Origin: Acridotheres tristis
Taxonomy: Eukaryota; Chordata; Aves; Passeriformes; Sturnidae
Reading direction: 5' to 3'
Length of the DNA stretch: 64,000 bases
NCBI GenBank assembly: GCA_037013685.1
Contig: CM072919.1
Coordinates: 34,729,320-34,793,319, forward strand
Numbering within the stretch: position 1 is the first letter of the stretch; every line of letters starts with the position of its first letter. The translations under genes and the position numbers were made by a program. Below are positions 62,330 through 64,000 of this stretch, in pieces. The notes under the pieces were generated by a model. The model had not been told where the DNA came from. It was given only the letters and a program-made list of their open reading frames with translations, and ran no database searches.

Positions 62330-62951
62330 AGAGCAGTGCCATGGGAAAGGACCAGGTAGTCCTGGTCAATGGCAAGTTGAATATGAGTGAACAGTGCCCT
62401 GGCAGCCAGGAGGGCCAGCTCTGTCCTGGGGTGCATCAGGCACAGCATCACAGCCAGGCAAGGGAGGGGATTGTCCTGCTCTGCTCTGAGCTGGGGCGGC
62501 CTCACCTCGAGTGCTGGGGGCAGTTTTGGGTGACACAATGTGAAACAATATATTAAACTGTTAGAGATCATTCAAAGAAGGGCAACAGAGATGGTGAAGG
62601 GGCTTGAGGTGAAACTGTATGAGGAGCAGCTGAGGCTACTTGCTCTGTTCAGCCTGGAGGAGACTGAGGGGAGACCTCACTGCAGTCTACAACATTCTTG
62701 TGAGAGGAATGTTTGGATATAACAAAAAGTTCTTCACCCAGAAGATGGTTGGGCACTGGCTTGGGCTTCCCAGAGAAGTGGTCCCAGCACCAAGCCTGAC
62801 AGAGCTGGAGCAGTGTTTGGACAATGCTCTCAGGCATATGGTGAAATTCTTGGGGCTGTCCTATGCAGGACCAGAAGATGGACTTTGATGATCCTTGTGT
62901 ATTCCTTCCAACTCAGGATATGATGAATACTGTGGTTCTGTGTTTCTATGA
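62330..62951 (+). mobile_element. CR1 LINE, 3' part, plus strand
   Basis: It contains, in order, the ORF2 end region (GGTAGTCCTGGTCAATGGCA, GGGGCGGCCTCACCTCGAGT, GGGCAACAGAGATGGTGAAG), the GAGGGGAGACCTCACTGCAG and GGGAAGTGG-type blocks, GATGATCCTTGTGTATTCCT, and a terminal TTCTATGA. The ORF2 frame is interrupted. It belongs to the same subgroup as the 26.36-kb copy, sharing the GGTGCATCAGGCACAG and GGATTGTCCTGCTCTGCTCT-type blocks. Unlike that copy it reaches the normal 3' end. Confidence 0.92.
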
Positions 62952-64000
62952 ACAGCAGGCCTGTTCAGCCTCACCACACAGGGACCCCTGGATCTCAGAA
63001 ATGAAGGATGAAAGCTGTTGCACACCATGTTGCTAGACCATCTCTCTTATTAGCCAACCAAATATTTTGCTTGTAACCTGGAAGCCTGAGGTTAAGAAAC
63101 ATGGGTTTAAGAAGGAGAGGTGTGCAGGAAGGAGGAAAAAACAACACAGCACGCAAGTAAATTCTACCTTGAAAGGAATATATGAGTAACTGAAATATGG
63201 TGAGCAAGGATTTGATGCCATGAATGGCATGGCCTTCAGATGGTGAGGTGGAGAGATGACTAACATTTAGGTGGGCTTTGGTAGGTGGATCCTACAGTAG
63301 CTGACATTAGAAATGAACAAGGAATTTAGTGGGAGAGACTGAGAAGAAAGATTGTATTTTAGAAGTCTACAAAGGAAGAAATAAAAATACTTAGAAAGAA
63401 CATGTCTTAGAAAAAACAATTATGATAGCAAAAGAAAATAAATCAGAAGAAACAAAACTTAGTATTTCAGCTAACTTCATCAGGTAAGAGGCTTACAGCA
63501 TTAAATTAAATCGATGCCTTATGTTGCAAGCAGGGCTAGTTTGAACAGGTCAAGGTCTTAGCACAAGAAAAATACACCTTTCTTAAGGGAAAAAAGTACC
63601 AGTATCACTTATAACTCCTGAATTTCTACTCTTCAGGCCTCGTGCATTTACACTTTGCTCTCTGTAGATCTGTAGGTAAGTTATATGGTCAAGCTGTGTG
63701 TCATGTCAGTCCTGACACTCCAGAGAGTGCTGAAAATCTCGACGAGGCTGAAATTTCTTCTTTCTTTTTCACTCTTTTTCCATGAATGGTTGTTTCTTTT
63801 CAGCTGCTTTCTGCATATGTCACAACTTCTTATGTTCCTCACTTATGGGTTAATATCAAATGAGAATACAATTTGAATGGGAAACTACACTTGCTGCTAG
63901 TAATTTTGATTTTCCTAAATTCATTACATTTGTGTTACAGAGCATTCAAAGGGCAGACTACTTTGGTAAGGTTGTAGCGTGCTTAAACATTGCACACAGT
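62952..64000. other. Unique non-coding sequence to the window edge
   Basis: AT-rich sequence with no gene or repeat recognised. Confidence 0.55.

Noticed and set aside
1..64000. CRISPR arrays, bacterial operons, tRNA or rRNA genes
   Set aside because: No regularly spaced repeats, operon-like gene order or cloverleaf/rRNA sequence was seen. The repeat content is that of a bird genome.

Overview
This window is nuclear DNA of a vertebrate, most likely a bird. The evidence is the repeat content: several 3' fragments of CR1 LINEs of the avian type, and LTRs that match avian endogenous-retrovirus LTRs as I remember them. No database was available. The background is AT-rich, CpG-poor and dense in stop codons. 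I found no host protein-coding gene, exon series, tRNA or rRNA that I can support, so the window is best read as intergenic or deep-intronic sequence shaped by retroelements.

Layout. 1-20112: mostly unique non-coding sequence with small microsatellites, a 27-bp and a 70-bp tandem duplication, and a possible cis-regulatory cluster near 15.0 kb. 20113-21491: an LTR-like element of about 1.36 kb with a CpG-rich core, a poly(A) signal and direct repeats at both ends. 21492-26362: unique sequence. 26363-26838: a CR1 3' fragment. 26872-33096: an old, inactivated class I (gammaretrovirus-like) endogenous retrovirus on the minus strand. It has two LTRs, remnants of gag, protease, reverse transcriptase, RNase H and integrase, and only the tail of env. 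33097-38635: unique sequence. 38636-39362: a solo LTR of 717 bp with a perfect 5-bp target-site duplication. 39363-44819: unique sequence with one longer unexplained reading frame. 44820-45359: a second, different solo LTR. 45360-60614: unique sequence with a possible LTR-like block near 49 kb and a palindrome pair near 57.7 kb. 60615-62951: a cluster of three CR1 fragments, one minus and two plus. 62952-64000: unique sequence.

The elements do not form a working system. Every retroviral and LINE coding region is broken by stops, frameshifts or lost catalytic residues. The points most worth checking are the LTR-like element at 20.1-21.5 kb, the hairpin at the 70-bp duplication junction, the internal env deletion of the provirus, and two clusters of palindromic or homeodomain-type motifs that could be enhancers. 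Reading frames above about 140 codons outside the repeats have no recognisable domain and are probably chance.
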